Of a stretch of DNA of 64,000 bases, positions 33,659 through 45,480 are shown piece by piece. The notes beneath the pieces are model-generated. The model was given only the letters and a program-made list of their open reading frames with translations, was not told where the DNA came from and made no database searches. The stretch is from Neonectria sp. B-13 (lineage: Eukaryota; Ascomycota; Sordariomycetes; Hypocreales; Nectriaceae), in assembly GCA_002682825.1 (NCBI GenBank), contig NOKP01000002.1, positions 186,001-250,000 of the forward strand. Reading direction: 5' to 3'. How positions within the stretch are numbered: the stretch's first letter is position 1; each line of letters opens with the position of its first letter. The translations under genes and the position numbers were made by a program.

Positions 33659-34200
33659 ACTTATAATTAGTTTAATAATTAGTATTATAAAAAATAAAAG
33701 TTTAACTTAGAATTAAGTAAAGATTTAAATATAATTATTAAATTCTCTTTTAATAAATAAAAGTAAAGACTTAAGCTTTAAGCTTAATAAGCTTATCTTT
33801 CTTATCTTTCTATAGTAAAGAGCTCTTATCTTTCTAATTCCTTATTAAGATAATAATAGAAAAGAAAAAGTCTCTTTCTTCCCTTCTTAACCCCTCTTAT
33901 AGCTATCCTCTCTTTATACCTAATTATATACTTACTAGTAACCTACTAGCCCACTTAGCCCTTTACTCCTATTACACTTCTTATTCTATTATTAGTTATA
34001 CCTTTTACTATTACTCTTACTATTACTCTTAGTACTAAAGTCTATTACTATAGTTTCCCTTAAGGCCTAAGCCTTTACTAACTTATTAAATAAGCATTTA
34101 AGCATTATAATAGTTAGTATATTATAGTAGGCAGTTTTTATATTTATCTAAAGGTTACTTTGTTATTAATACAGCCTTATTATTACAAGAGCTATAACTT

Positions 34201-34899
34201 TCCAGAGAGCAAGGCTATAGTAGGGACCAAAGGCAGTAAGACTGTCGATTAGAAAGGGGATAGACTAGGTGAGTTGGTGTAGGACGGTATAAGATATGTA
34301 TACACGCTAATTTTGTGCTGCAGATGTATTACATCGGTCGAGAATTATCTTACATAACCGTCGCCGATCGGGGCCTAAAGGTTGACAAATGATCGGATCA
34401 TACACGCGAAAAACTATCTTATCTGCCGCAATTCTCAGCTCTGGCTTGCCAACTTGAACAACCCCTCTTTGTGGCTTTTACTCACTAAACGCCTAATGGC
34501 CGTGTGTTCGCAACGTGGCCAGCGGCCCGCAATTAAGCTGCCATGGCTGCAGCCGGTCAAACAAGCCGTTTTGAGGCCTTCGACAGGGCTTGCATTATCA
34601 CAACCGAAAACAGCAATGGCCGAGGACTGTTTTCTCTTTCCCCAGAGAGGGACCAATGTTGGTCATCCACACTCGTCAGCGACCCTGGCCCCCGCTTCTT
34701 GACCAGTACAGTACCGCGTGCCGATTTACCATTCCGCGGAGGAAGTCGTGGGAGGCTTGCTAGGCGGTGGAACGATGCTTGGAAATAAATACGAGTCTTC
34801 CGGCCATGCTCAAACTTAAACCAGGTGAAGGCTCACTTCTTACAACACTCCCTACAACACTTCCCACAGCCGTTTTATTCCCTCTTTGAAAAAGGAAAT
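34201..34899. other. Return to normal base composition; promoter region of the ankyrin-CorA gene
   Basis: AT-rich decay ends near 34,200. Short frames at 34382-34788 overlap on both strands and show no domain. The frame upstream of the chosen ATG (34900) is open to 34789 but lacks an ATG. Confidence 0.45.
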
Positions 34900-37800
34900 A
34901 TGTTTGCATTATTGCTCAACCTGCTCTGGCTCCTCAACCGTGCCACGACACCAAGGGGCCTTTTATTTGGACTTAAGTTCTGGTGGCAATTTTATTTCTG
35001 GCCACGGGTACTTGAATTGGTTGGCGCTTCACCTGAGGCTATTTTGTCCAAGCTTGTTTCTGACAAAGGGAACGAAATCTGGAACGCAGTCGTCTTTGGT
35101 CAACACGGCGGAGTAGCAAGAATTCTGGAAGGCCTCACAAAAGAGCCGAACGCATCCTGTAACGACATCTCACTGAGCAACACAGAGGCAGGCTCCTCGC
35201 CCTCACGCCACAAACCCAAACTTCAAGAAGCCGCCCGGGCCGCCATCAAGGCCGATCACAATGCTTTCTTGCTTTTCTCTGATGATTCAGATGACGAAAT
35301 GACGACCGCGGTACAAGCCCGCATTGGAGACATCAGGGATCGATTGGAAAATACATGTCGAGTGCCAACGAGAAAAGAAAGGAAGGAACTGGGGATTTCA
35401 TATTCGCCCGGCAAACTTTCGATTCTATGGATCGCTATCAGCCGGAAGAACAATTGGGATGTGGACCACCTTCTTCGGAGTGGCAACACAAGGCTTTACA
35501 CCCAGAATACCTGGCTTCGAAAAACAGCACTACATAAAGCTGTGGATACAGAAGACTGGGATCTCGTGTCTGACATTCTCGAAAAGACTTCATCTACGTC
35601 GCCGTCTACATACATCAATACTGGAGACCTTCTGTCTAGGACGCCCTTACACGTTTTAATTTTGAAATGTGTTGAAAAAGAGGAATCGACTGACTCTCAG
35701 CCACTGGATGGGATCCGCAACTCGTTTACAAAATTGTCTGATAATGACGCGAACATTGATGCCCTGGATTACAAATACATGACTCCTCTTCATCTGCTAC
35801 TGTCAGAGGCCCTCGAAAAAAGAGGCTGAATCACAATTGCGTGGGTATCATTCCCCTTTCAGATTGTCTTCTCTCAGCCGGAGCAGAGGTGAATACCAAA
35901 GACGTGGAAGGTATGTAGGCTGACCTGTCATATATTTCGTTTTTCTTGCCCTAGCTTCGACTTGGTTTCTTCTCATTTTTGCTTATCCTAACATTGACTC
36001 TAGGGAACTCACCTCTCCATATTGCTTGCGAATTGCAAAATCACGAAGTCATCGAGAGATTAGTTTACCATGGAGCTGATTTGGAAACTCTGAATCGTGA
36101 TAGGAAGTCTCCTAAAATGGTTTTTGATGGGATTCCAGGGCACAACGAGGAATTTGGGGATCGCGTGCTCACACCATCCCCGATAGGCGTGGCAGAGTGC
36201 AAAGGGCAGATGGAATTCCCGCCGACTGTCAAAAAGCCCTCCAAAAGTAAACTGGAAGTCTGCGGTAAACTCACAGTTTACCACAGGTACCAATTGAATA
36301 GTTCAAAGTTCAACGGCAACAAGAACGTTTCCGTTTATTGGGCCGGGACGAAGAACGTATCTGACGTTCTATACTCTGAAGACAAACAAAAGGAGGCTAC
36401 GTTTCTTGTCGAATGCGAACAGGAGGCTGAACTGGCCTGGAAAAGCTTTCAATGCCGCAAAAAGCCTGGCTCTAGACCATCCGACGAAACCCACCAAGAC
36501 GCACAGAAGCTTCTGGATAAATGGGTGTCCGAGAAAGTAGCGAGAGCTAAGAACGGTGCTACGCCGAATCACACCGAACAATCAGAGTTTTCAGCACAGC
36601 ACAATACATGGTGCTGGGTGAACTTTCCTGCAAACAATGTGAGATATTGTCTAGCGGGCAGTCCATCAGAAGTCAGTCTGCTAACATATTATTATCAGAT
36701 CACGTGGATCAAAGTACGTGGCTAGGAGACATACACCCTTTTAGTCTACTCACAAACATTTATGATCTAGGATTTCATTGGAGCTTATGGAAATTCGAAG
36801 GGCGCCAAAGTCGACGATATGCAGACATGGGAATTCTTCCAAAGAAATATCAGAATACGAGAGTCGACTGAAAATAGTTCTCGGGTGAGGATGCCTCATG
36901 CTCGGGTAAGTTAGTATCTTTTCTATAAGATTCAAGATGTTTATCCTGCTTAATCTAGATTATTTTTAAGTACCATAATCAAGCAAGTAAAACAGTATTA
37001 ATAAGATAATAGAAAATGGAAAAAGATCTAAGACCGTCCGAGAATGCCCAGAGTGGCAGCATTGAATTTGCAGGATCAAGATCAATGTTATCGCTTGTGG
37101 TATGTTTATGGGGCTCACTGATGGGTACAGTGCTAATGAGAATATATTCAGATTCCATTTCTAGATATCGAGGTGGATTACGATCAGACATCTACAGCAA
37201 GGCTCTATCGACATGTAACATCACAGCTTACATCACAGCTTACATCACAGCTTGAAGAGGCATACTTTCCTTTCACTGGGCTGGATGGAGTACAAGTATC
37301 CCAGACCCTGGATCAGACTGCTACCATTGGCGAAGATCTTCCGACACTGCGGTCAAAGGAGAACCAAGTGATTTATAAATGGTCTACGAAGAAGAAATCA
37401 ACAGAGAGACGTAAATTTGGGTTGGAACAAGACTCTAGCGAGACCTGGACGTCCGAGGTTATGAGATTGTTTTCGATGCGGAAACCAGAGGTTGAGAAGC
37501 AGCAGGGTCAGGAGCGGCGAGAGAAATTTCAGAAGACAGGTCCGATTCCCATTTCAAGCCACTTGGCCGGATTTACAGAAGATGAGAGGCGTGGTAACGC
37601 AACTATGGCGCAGCGCATCCGTCAGGAATACCGCTCGAAATGGCTGATGGTGCGTCAACTTTGGCTTTGGCAACTTGATGACGGTACGTATCCCCCTCCT
37701 TCAATCTGTCTTTAAATACTTGATCTAATAAGCTCCATGGAACAGGTACTGTTCTTACGGCAATACCATCACGGAGACACATGGGCATGGCAAATGACTT

Positions 37801-38891
37801 ACTAGAGACTATACGGCAGAGCGACCTACATGAGATCTCTAGCGCTGACGGCTTGGTGAAGCATATCGTGCTAGAAACAGTTACTTTTCTAGACAAGTTC
37901 AAGTGGGCTGGGCTTGGTGAGCATATTCTGGATATCTTCGAAGGCGAGGCTGCTGTTCAGGTGCGTTTTTTTATAAAAGACTATCCATAACAACGACTTC
38001 TGTTTTGGACCTCCTACTGATATCTAGATCTATCTATCTACAAAGGCCGATAAAGAAGCCAGCCTCTTTAGCAATTTCGCTCAAAAGGACTGGCACTCTG
38101 GATACGCCAACAAATCTATACACGAAGCCGCCAACAGTACCTCAGAAGTGAAAGACATTCGTGACGAACTTCGACTCATTCGCAAAATCTTCGAGAAGCA
38201 GTTGGAGGTTGTTAAGGAATTTGTCAAGATTTGTTCACCACAGCAGGACAAGGCATCTGAAGATTGTCCAGACTTGGACTCTTTTCGCGAGACTTTCATT
38301 CGGGATTATGGGTTGGAAGCTCCGATACAACGAGTCAAACATATAGATGAAGAGGCCGCGGCGACACTTGAAGGTGTAAGTAGAGAAACATTCGGTCACA
38401 GCATGACACTTCTATGCTGATACCCAGTCTTTACTAATGATGGCGCTGCTGGACAGCTTAGCAATATCACTCAGGCCATGCAAGCCCAAGCATCACTGAA
38501 CGAAGCCGAGTCCGCACGTTTGATGAATTTCATCATCCTCCCCTTCACTGTTGTTACCGTCATTTTTGTAAGTCCCCTCCAAGTATGTCATTTCTCGGAG
38601 AGTAATGTAATGTTGACTCGAATTATGACAGACCCCTCTATCGTTCATGACAAGTCTCTTCGCCGTCAATTCAGACGGATTCCCGCATAATGAAGACGGG
38701 GAACTTCGCATACCATCGGATTGGTTCTGGCGGAGGATGGGTATGTTCACCCCCAACCGATATCGAAATTAGCTTGTTTCTCACACACATAAACTATAGT
38801 TATTGGCGAGTTTGGAACCCTGATTCCACTTTTTATTTTCGTAGTTTCGATGTACTACTTACGCTCTGGCAGGAGAAGTACCACCGAATAA
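34900..38891 (+). CDS. Ankyrin-repeat protein with C-terminal CorA-like membrane domain (one frameshift)
   Basis: Eleven exons: 34900-35910, 36004-36638, 36699-36713, 36771-36905, 37013-37099, 37152-37683, 37746-37960, 38028-38375, 38457-38567, 38632-38740, 38800-38891. The phases close at 1096 aa if one base is restored in the A6 run at 35816-35821; as written, TGA follows EALEKRG. N-terminal ankyrin repeats read KTALHKAVDTEDWDLVSDIL, then MTPLHLLL and NSPLHIACELQNHEVIERLV. The C-terminus has two membrane helices (FIILPFTVVTVIF, then GTLIPLFIFVVSMYYL) around TPLSFMTSLFAVN, where CorA channels carry GMN after the first helix; here it is AVN. Family knowledge: fungal ankyrin-CorA proteins are abundant and poorly characterised, and metal transport is not shown. 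Exon 3 is only 15 nt (ITWIK). Confidence 0.8.
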
Positions 38892-39142
38892 TAGGCATCA
38901 TCTGATGGGTTCTGTACTGGTCTATCTTTCGTCGCATCTCTTTCGTTCTCCCTTTGGTATCGCGCTTCGTCTCTAGCTACGGCTCGCACCTTCAACAGCT
39001 ACTTGTTCCTATATCGAAAAAGAATGCATATTTTTAAACCTTTGTGGCATCTATCTGAGTTGCGTTGCTGCACCATCAAGAGCTGCTTGCTTCCACAGTA
39101 ATAAAGAACACATCTTCACTTTGTAGCATCATACAAACTCCA

Positions 39143-39515
39143 TCACTGACTTAGTCTCCTAACTTCAAGCTTTCTAGCTACATCACCCCTAGCTCTACAT
39201 TCCTTTGCAGACACCTCATAGACTAGAACTATAAATTCTGCAAACCGCGTCTGGCCATTAATTAGAGTCAGTGGCCGGACATACTCTAGCAGACTCCCGT
39301 TGTCTAGTAGTGCAACCATGTCATACTCAGTAACATGCTTGAGACGATGCATGACGGCCAAGACAGTGCAACTTCGGAAGTCGGTGTTGATGACTTCCTG
39401 CATCCTGGACTCGGTCTCATGGTCCACGCTGCAACTCAAATATTAGCTCCCAAGTTTCTGGACAGGCGCCTGCCTTGTAACGATGCACTTACCTGCTTGT
39501 AGCTTCATCTATCTT
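39143..39515 (-). pseudogene. ABC-transporter C-terminal relic
   Basis: The minus strand encodes KIDEATS (39515-39493), then a 58-nt intron (39492-39435), then CSVDHETESRMQEVI with TVLAVMHRLKHV. These are the Walker B end, D-loop (SVD) and H-loop (His) of an MRP-type nucleotide-binding domain. A TAA lies immediately upstream; Walker A, the LSGGQ signature and all membrane segments are absent. It is a stranded C-terminal piece ending at a normal stop (39143). Confidence 0.7.
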
Positions 39516-39604
39516 GAATGTTTACTAATGTTTACTTAATTATATCTGCTGTTCTGGTGCCATTTTCCGCCCTTTCTTTTTCCAACTCTCTATCGATATG
39601 CAAA

Positions 39605-39904
39605 TCAGTTTGACACCTTTCTCTTCTCCTGTCTTGTTCTTTTGTCTGAGTGAAGAGATTGCTTTATTGCGCCTATCATCTGGCGGCTTATATCATTCTC
39701 CTTAGTAATAATGACAATGTTAGATCTGTTCCTTGCCACTTCTGGAAATACCTGATCAGGTCTCATGGCGCGTCCTAGTACGTTCAGCAATTTATAGCCT
39801 TTCAAATCCAATGCCGACATTGCTTTTTCCACCGCGTCACGGCTTGTGGAAGGAAACTCTCGATAAACTTTCATTTGTTGATCTTGCCAAACTTTGATGA
39901 CCAA
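39605..39904 (-). other. Unrecognised 99-codon ORF, possible last exon
   Basis: It reads like a soluble mixed alpha/beta protein (AVEKAMSALDLKGYKLLNVL, SNIVIITKENDISRQMIGAI). It has no ATG; the frame starts at TTG just after an acceptor-like CTTCAAAG with a branch-like GCTGATAC, so an upstream exon near 39960-40010 is possible. I do not recognise the family. Confidence 0.4.
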
Positions 39905-40474
39905 CTTTGAAGTATCAGCTGATGCATAGTCCTCTCATAGGTCAGAGAGCTGTTTGTTTGTGGATATGGCTTCCTTACAGCCATATCAGTGTCATTGACA
40001 ACCGTTGGCAGTGTCAGGAGGTCTCCTGATACAGAAGACTTCACTATTATCCCGGGGCCATGGTCCCAAAAGTGGGCTCATCCAGGACTCTCAGCCCAAG
40101 CTCAGCCCGCTTCAGCCTGGGCTCCATGTTGCTCAGCCGGGCCTCTACAATGACTCAGCTTAGAGCGGCGGGAGCTCAGCTCTAGAAGCGGAAATGGATT
40201 CTAGTGTGCTTGAGTTTCGCCTCCAAGTAATCTGGGAATCTGTGATTAAAAGCACGAATTATGAAGTAGCTGCTTACTGGGTATAACAAATGTCATTGGC
40301 ATGAATTTAGGGACCTTGTAAGGGGAGGATAATGATGATGATAAGCCCGACATGGAGCCTGAATAACTGGCCAATACAGTGCTACCCGCCTTGGAATCAC
40401 TCCGTCGTCTACTAGCAACAATATCCTTCAACAGCAGATAAACTAGCATAACTCCAGTGAAACCCTTCTTCATC
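39905..40474. other. Intergenic, GCTCAGCC-rich
   Basis: No gene seen. Positions 40080-40190 hold several CTCAGCC/GGCTGAG words in a GC-rich patch, perhaps a decayed small repeat. Confidence 0.4.
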
Positions 40475-42054
40475 CTAATCGGCAGCCCATTTGTATTTAG
40501 ATCCAGGGTGGTCATCCCTAAGTCTCGGCCCCAAACCGTCCCTTAGGAAGTTTTCTCTCGTTGTCGGCGACTCGTAGTCGTCCCAAAAAACCCCACGAGC
40601 TCTCAGTTCTGGGAGCAGCCACTTGACAATATCCTGGAAATCCCCAGGACTCACCGCATGCGAGATGTTGAACCCGTCAATGCCAGCTTCGTCAACCCAC
40701 TTTTGTAGGGTGTCCGCCACTGTCTTAGGTGATCCAATTGCCCTGGGATGCGCGCCCCCGATGGCAAGCTCTTGAACAATCCTCCTCTTTGTCCACTTGA
40801 CATTTTCTGTACCTGGGATGGTAGCTGACCAAGAGGTAACCATGCTCTGGATCCCACCGGGACCCGTGAAGCGAAAGTTCTCGTCATCATCGTCCCACTC
40901 GCTAAGATCAGTGTTGAGCCATCCGCTAAACAGAGACAAAGTTCCTTCGTAATCGGCGTAACTGAGGTAATCTTGATATTTCTTCTGAGCCTTTTCATCT
41001 GTTTCGTCGACGACGATCAAGACGCCAGTGATCAATTTCAGAGTATCTGAGTTTCTCCCATTTTCGGCTACCTTTTTCCGAATGTCATCGACCAATTCTC
41101 TGGTACGTGCAGGCTCCAAGCCCGGAAGAAATATGCACTCGGCATGCTTGGCGGCGAATGCTTTTCCTGCAGTGCTCGCACCGGCCTGGAAGAGGAATGG
41201 TGTTCGCTGGTAAGATGGCGAGGTGGTCAAAGGACCTTCAGAGCGAAAGTATTTCCTTCCATGAATCGTTAGCTGAGATGATCAACACGGTCAACAAAAG
41301 CAAACGCACCCTTCATGGTTGACAGCCCGCACTCTGCCTGGGACTGAATATATCCCTTTCTCCACATCTCGAACCACGGCGTCATCCCTCCAAGTGCCCT
41401 CCCAAAGTTTGTATTCCAGCTCCAAGAATTCATGGGCCCTTTCGTATCTTTCGTCATGAGGGACTTGGGTAGTTAGGCCCAAGTTCTTAGCGGACGTCTC
41501 CAAGTGGCTAGTCACGATATTCCACGCGACACGCCCCTTGGTGAGATGATCCAACGTTGCCAGTCGTCGAGCAAGCAGGAATGGATTCTCGTAGGTCGTT
41601 GACGCAGTAACGCCGAAGGAGAGCCCTTTTGTAACTGCTGCCATGGCGGGAACAGGAAGGCTTTTTTTCTAATAAGAAGACTTTCACAATACCACGTTAA
41701 GGCGTGTACTCACAAAGGATCGCTGACTGGAAATTGTGCCGCTGAAGGCAGACTAGGGTCAACATTTCCCGCACCTTTGTATACACCATAATGGCTAAGC
41801 GCATCTGCAATGAAGAGACCATGGAATTTTCCTTCCTCCAGCGTTTTGGCCAAGTCAATCCAGTATTCAAGATCGTGGTGTTCAGATGTGCGGTTGCGTG
41901 GATGTCTCCAGAGCCCTACGCATGTTAATTACCAGACCCTACCACTGTGGGCAAATGCAGGTTTCTTACCTGCTGCCAAGTGGCTTGGGGTGTTCATGGT
42001 GAAGGCATTGAGAATCCATTGCTTCTTTTGCGCACTTTCACTTTGGTTTGACAT
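40475..42054 (-). CDS. Luciferase-like FMN-dependent monooxygenase (NtaA/SnaA/DszA type)
   Basis: Four exons: 42054-41970, 41915-41714, 41660-41310, 41255-40475, with introns of 53-54 nt; phases close at 472 aa, the usual length. It fits the bacterial-luciferase superfamily of two-component flavin monooxygenases that use reduced FMN from a partner reductase. Recognisable stretches are KQWILNAFTMNTPSHLA at the N-terminus, FHGLFIADALSHYGVY, LLARRLATLDHLTKGRVAWN followed by IVTSH, QRTPFLFQAGAS and IDGFNISHAVSPGDFQDIV. Known members oxidise nitrilotriacetate, related amines or organosulfur compounds; the substrate here is unknown. No signal peptide. It lies beside a copper amine oxidase and a permease, which suggests use of a nitrogen-containing substrate. 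Confidence 0.87.
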
Positions 42055-42724
42055 TGTAACTGACTAACAACAGACTGTTGCCTTATATTAGTGGTGATGT
42101 GATGTTTGAAGTTGCCAGTCTAGCTTCGGGCTTATTTATCGAGATTAAATTCCCCGCCTCATCGAAGATCGCCATTTGCAAGTGCATGAGGAATAATAAC
42201 ACAATTTGACGAACATATCACACAATCGACCTAGTTTCCAGACAGCTAGACTAGCGATACCGGCCACCCTCGCTTACATCTGCTTGCCGAGATTCCGAGG
42301 GTTTAAGGATTTATTCTTGATGGGACGTTATAACCGGATGACGTTATGTGTCCCCTATGTTCACGGCATCTAGAGCCGCATAGCTCAATTTCGTCATGCG
42401 TGTGGAGTGGAGCATTAAGAGTCCGTGGCCAACAAAGTTACGCACTATATACAGTCGAACCCCTGTATTTTTGGTAGCTTGGTATTGATGACAGGGATCA
42501 ACACTTGAGTTTCTTGACTAAACAGCAAAATCATAAGAAGTAAAATACTAAAAGATGCCTGAAATTATTCATTAGCCTCAATACTCAATATCTCTTTAAG
42601 AGCATTCAATAGGTGGATGTGATGATCTTTTGAGAACCTAGCTTACGCTAGTATCCGGTCTCGCGCTAACAATAATTCAGGGGTTGAACTGTAGAAGACC
42701 GTTTCATTGTATTCTTGATGCTAA
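42055..42724. other. Intergenic, no gene seen
   Basis: It holds the promoter of the FMN monooxygenase and the 3' flank of the copper amine oxidase. No coding or repeat structure recognised. Confidence 0.5.
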
Positions 42725-44934
42725 CTAAGGCTTACTCTCCCCCTCATCACAGCACGCAGGAGCCCTATAGGCAGTGCTGGCATTGAACTCCTGGCTAGAT
42801 GGAGCTACATCTATGCTTGGGTTGTGGGAAAAGTAGTTGAATGGTTTGAGATGTACCTGGACAATCTCTACCGGCATCGCGGGAAAATCCTCAACCCGTG
42901 GATTGTGAGTCAAGCCAAAGGTATGCCAGATAACGACATCCTCGTTCCGGACCACGTCCTTTTTGTCCACCCAAGACTTGATCCCACCGCCTCCAACAGA
43001 CAAGTTTGTGAAGTCTCCAGCGGGGAAGAGCTGCCGATCTTGATACTTGGTGACCCATATAGGGTGTTCCGCGTATTCTGATCGCCGCCAATGCCAACTA
43101 CCGGGTTGTGCCAGTAGCATCTATTAGTTGGTTAGCGAAAGATTTATCCACGTGTCCTTGAAACTAACCTGTGAGCGGTGGTGTCCAATCTTGTACCCAA
43201 TTGGAGTGTGTGATACCGGATTGAGAGTATTCTCGTTAATCACCTTGAACACTCGACCTTTGGATACATCATCATCAACGTAGCCGGCGCGATCCAGGAT
43301 GCTCTCTTGGGTGACATATCCAACTCCCGAGGGATTTATTACTTCGTCCCAGGGCATTGGAACAGAATCAGTCGACGAAAAACTGTTCTTCAAACCTCCA
43401 ATGGCTGGATCGATGCGTAAGTTGAAAAAGTGCTGGTGGTAAGGAGCAAGAACACCATCTGCAACCCGAGTACCCCATGGCACCTTGACATTTGGATCTG
43501 GATCAATTGGCTGGGTGGACAGGATACCTGTAGCCCGCGTTTCAAAGGTGATTTCACCAGCTTGGTCAAAGTACCACATGAAGATGTACTCGTAGTTCGC
43601 CACAGTGAGAATGGTCTGCAAAACAAGCTGGCGTTTGCGGACGACTGAGGCGTTTCCCGTCCGGAAATTTGTGTGTTTCCATTGGATTCCGTTGTCGATT
43701 TCGTGAATGCAAATTGCGTTTGGTCGGGGGTCTGGATTGCCATCGGCTTTGACAACGTGTCCATCAAGATACTTGATCATACCGAGACAATCGCATCCCA
43801 CTAATTACCAGTCAGCTTTCATTGAATTCCTTCGTAGCGGCAGGAACTAACATTGGAGATTGTTGGCCGTTACTCCGGCACCGACGTTGCCCAAGTCAAA
43901 GGCCGCTTTCCGGAAAATAGGGCTCCGTGGGTCACCATAAGGGATGAAGATTTCAGACAGAGACAGTCGATAAAAGACACTCTTACCACCAAAGTAGACA
44001 TCATGGAGCGTCAGTCCTATAATGACTGGTTAGCGAGCACTTGGGAAACAAGAAAGCCCTTATACCTTCTCGCCAGTTAAACCCAACCCGGAACCGCCAC
44101 TTGTCCCACTCAACCAAATGCCCTTTGACGGTGAATGAAGCCCCCTCCGGCTGGAAGACTTGGTATGGCTTCAGAGTTTCACGAGGTCTGTCTTTCTGAA
44201 GTCTGTGGTCATACTCAAGTTCATTCTGCGACGTTGTTTGAATCCCTTCACGATGAGGCGATGTCTTTTCGTCGACCCCGAGGGGCAAGTGAATGATTTG
44301 GGTGACTTTCAGCGTGGTGAGGTTTACGACTACCACAAAGTCCAATGGGAAAGCATAAATGTTTGATTCTGCGTCGTTGTTTTTCGGATTTCGCATGTAC
44401 ATGAAGACCTGTCGCCACAGTCAGCAACCTGTGTTTCCTCATCAGTAGTAAGACATGATTCTGAAATACCTGAGATCTTCTTGACTGCGTATCACTACCG
44501 TCTACCCCAAAATCCCATGGATCTGGCACCACATTGTCAAAGTCAATCTGTAATCTCTCAATCTCCTTCTTCACGTTGGAATCTGCCAAAACCACCCGAG
44601 ACACCTCATCCATCTCAGCCCCATCGGCAGGTCCATGATAGTCTCGAGAAAGTTCATCATGCAGAACAAACTTTCGGTTTTTAATGTCCACAATTGCCTG
44701 AAAGAAACGGGGTGTCCCTTTTATATACCAGTTCAAGTAGATCCAACGTGAGACTGAGGGAACATGGCCGCCGTTGTGTTCAGCAGCCAGATATTCGACT
44801 AGGGCAGATTTTGGCGGCTCTTCGAGGCCTCCACCCTTGAAGTGAAGTTCAATGCCGTTATACGCATCCTTCACAAACGACGTGGCATCGAGTATTTCCT
44901 CCGCAGTGGCGGGATCAAGTGGGTGGTGAGACAT
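42725..44934 (-). CDS. Copper-containing amine oxidase
   Basis: Five exons: 44934-44470, 44408-44066, 44016-43852, 43800-43169, 43120-42725; phases close at 666 aa, typical for fungal enzymes. It deaminates primary amines to aldehyde, ammonia and H2O2. Active-site features: the TPQ precursor Tyr in TVANYEYIFMWYFDQ, the catalytic-base Asp in YRLSLSEIFIPYGDP, copper ligands in APYHQHFFNL (HxH) and the third His in WHTFGLTHNPRVEDFP. The start MSHHPLDPAT is followed directly by the N2-type domain, with no signal peptide. The C-terminus ESKP is not a canonical PTS1. It is divergently arranged with a permease across 546 bp. Expression is often repressed by good nitrogen sources in this family; no regulatory site is proven here. 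Confidence 0.95.
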
Positions 44935-45480
44935 GGTGGTGTGAGTAACAGGAGATATAATTCGACTTCAAGAAGACTTGAGCGTAGTCAGAGCTACACG
45001 ATATTGTATGAAAATTGATGTGCAATGAATGATTGGATTTATAATCGCAAGTAATGTCGTTGTTAGCGTGTTGCCTCCGACTATGGGTCAGTATGGCGTG
45101 CTGCTAATAGTTTGACCTCTCTTCCCAACTTGGCCGATGGATCTGTGTCTCATCGGCCAAGTCCATGTGGACTGAAGCACATGGAAGCGATGTCTGCACT
45201 AGCCAGGTACATAAACCGGTGATGCAATTGAGTGGCTTTGCATACCGAGCGTTTCAATTGGCCCTGAACGCGCAAATCGTTCTGTCATTGATAAACGAAT
45301 GTTTCGCTGAGTCCCGTTTAGGAAATTTTGCGAGATTGCGTCAGAATAGCCTTGAAAGGCTCACCTTTCAAGCTTGTGGAGAGACTAAATCATGCAGCAT
45401 ACTTCTAGAACAGATCGCGCAGTTCTTGGCTCTCGATCTGTTTATTGTATCAGTCACACTGCGGTTCCCGTACCTTCATT
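44935..45480. promoter_or_regulatory. Shared divergent promoter, amine oxidase and permease
   Basis: A 546-bp region between two divergent genes of related function. A TATA-like element (minus strand, TATAAATC near 45044-45037) lies about 100 bp from the amine oxidase start. No convincing GATA-factor cluster was seen. Confidence 0.45.

Larger units (their letters stand above)
22190..34200. repeat. 12-kb AT-rich, RIP-decayed transposon island
   Basis: Composition changes abruptly to very AT-rich, TA-rich DNA with stops in all frames and almost no CpG or CpA in large parts. This is the expected result of RIP (C-to-T, mainly at CpA) on repeated DNA. No gene is intact. It contains repeated blocks in both orientations, listed separately. 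Two direct repeats also occur at about 22483-22560 and 22727-22800. The SINE at 33113-33646 is less decayed than its flanks. Confidence 0.9.
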
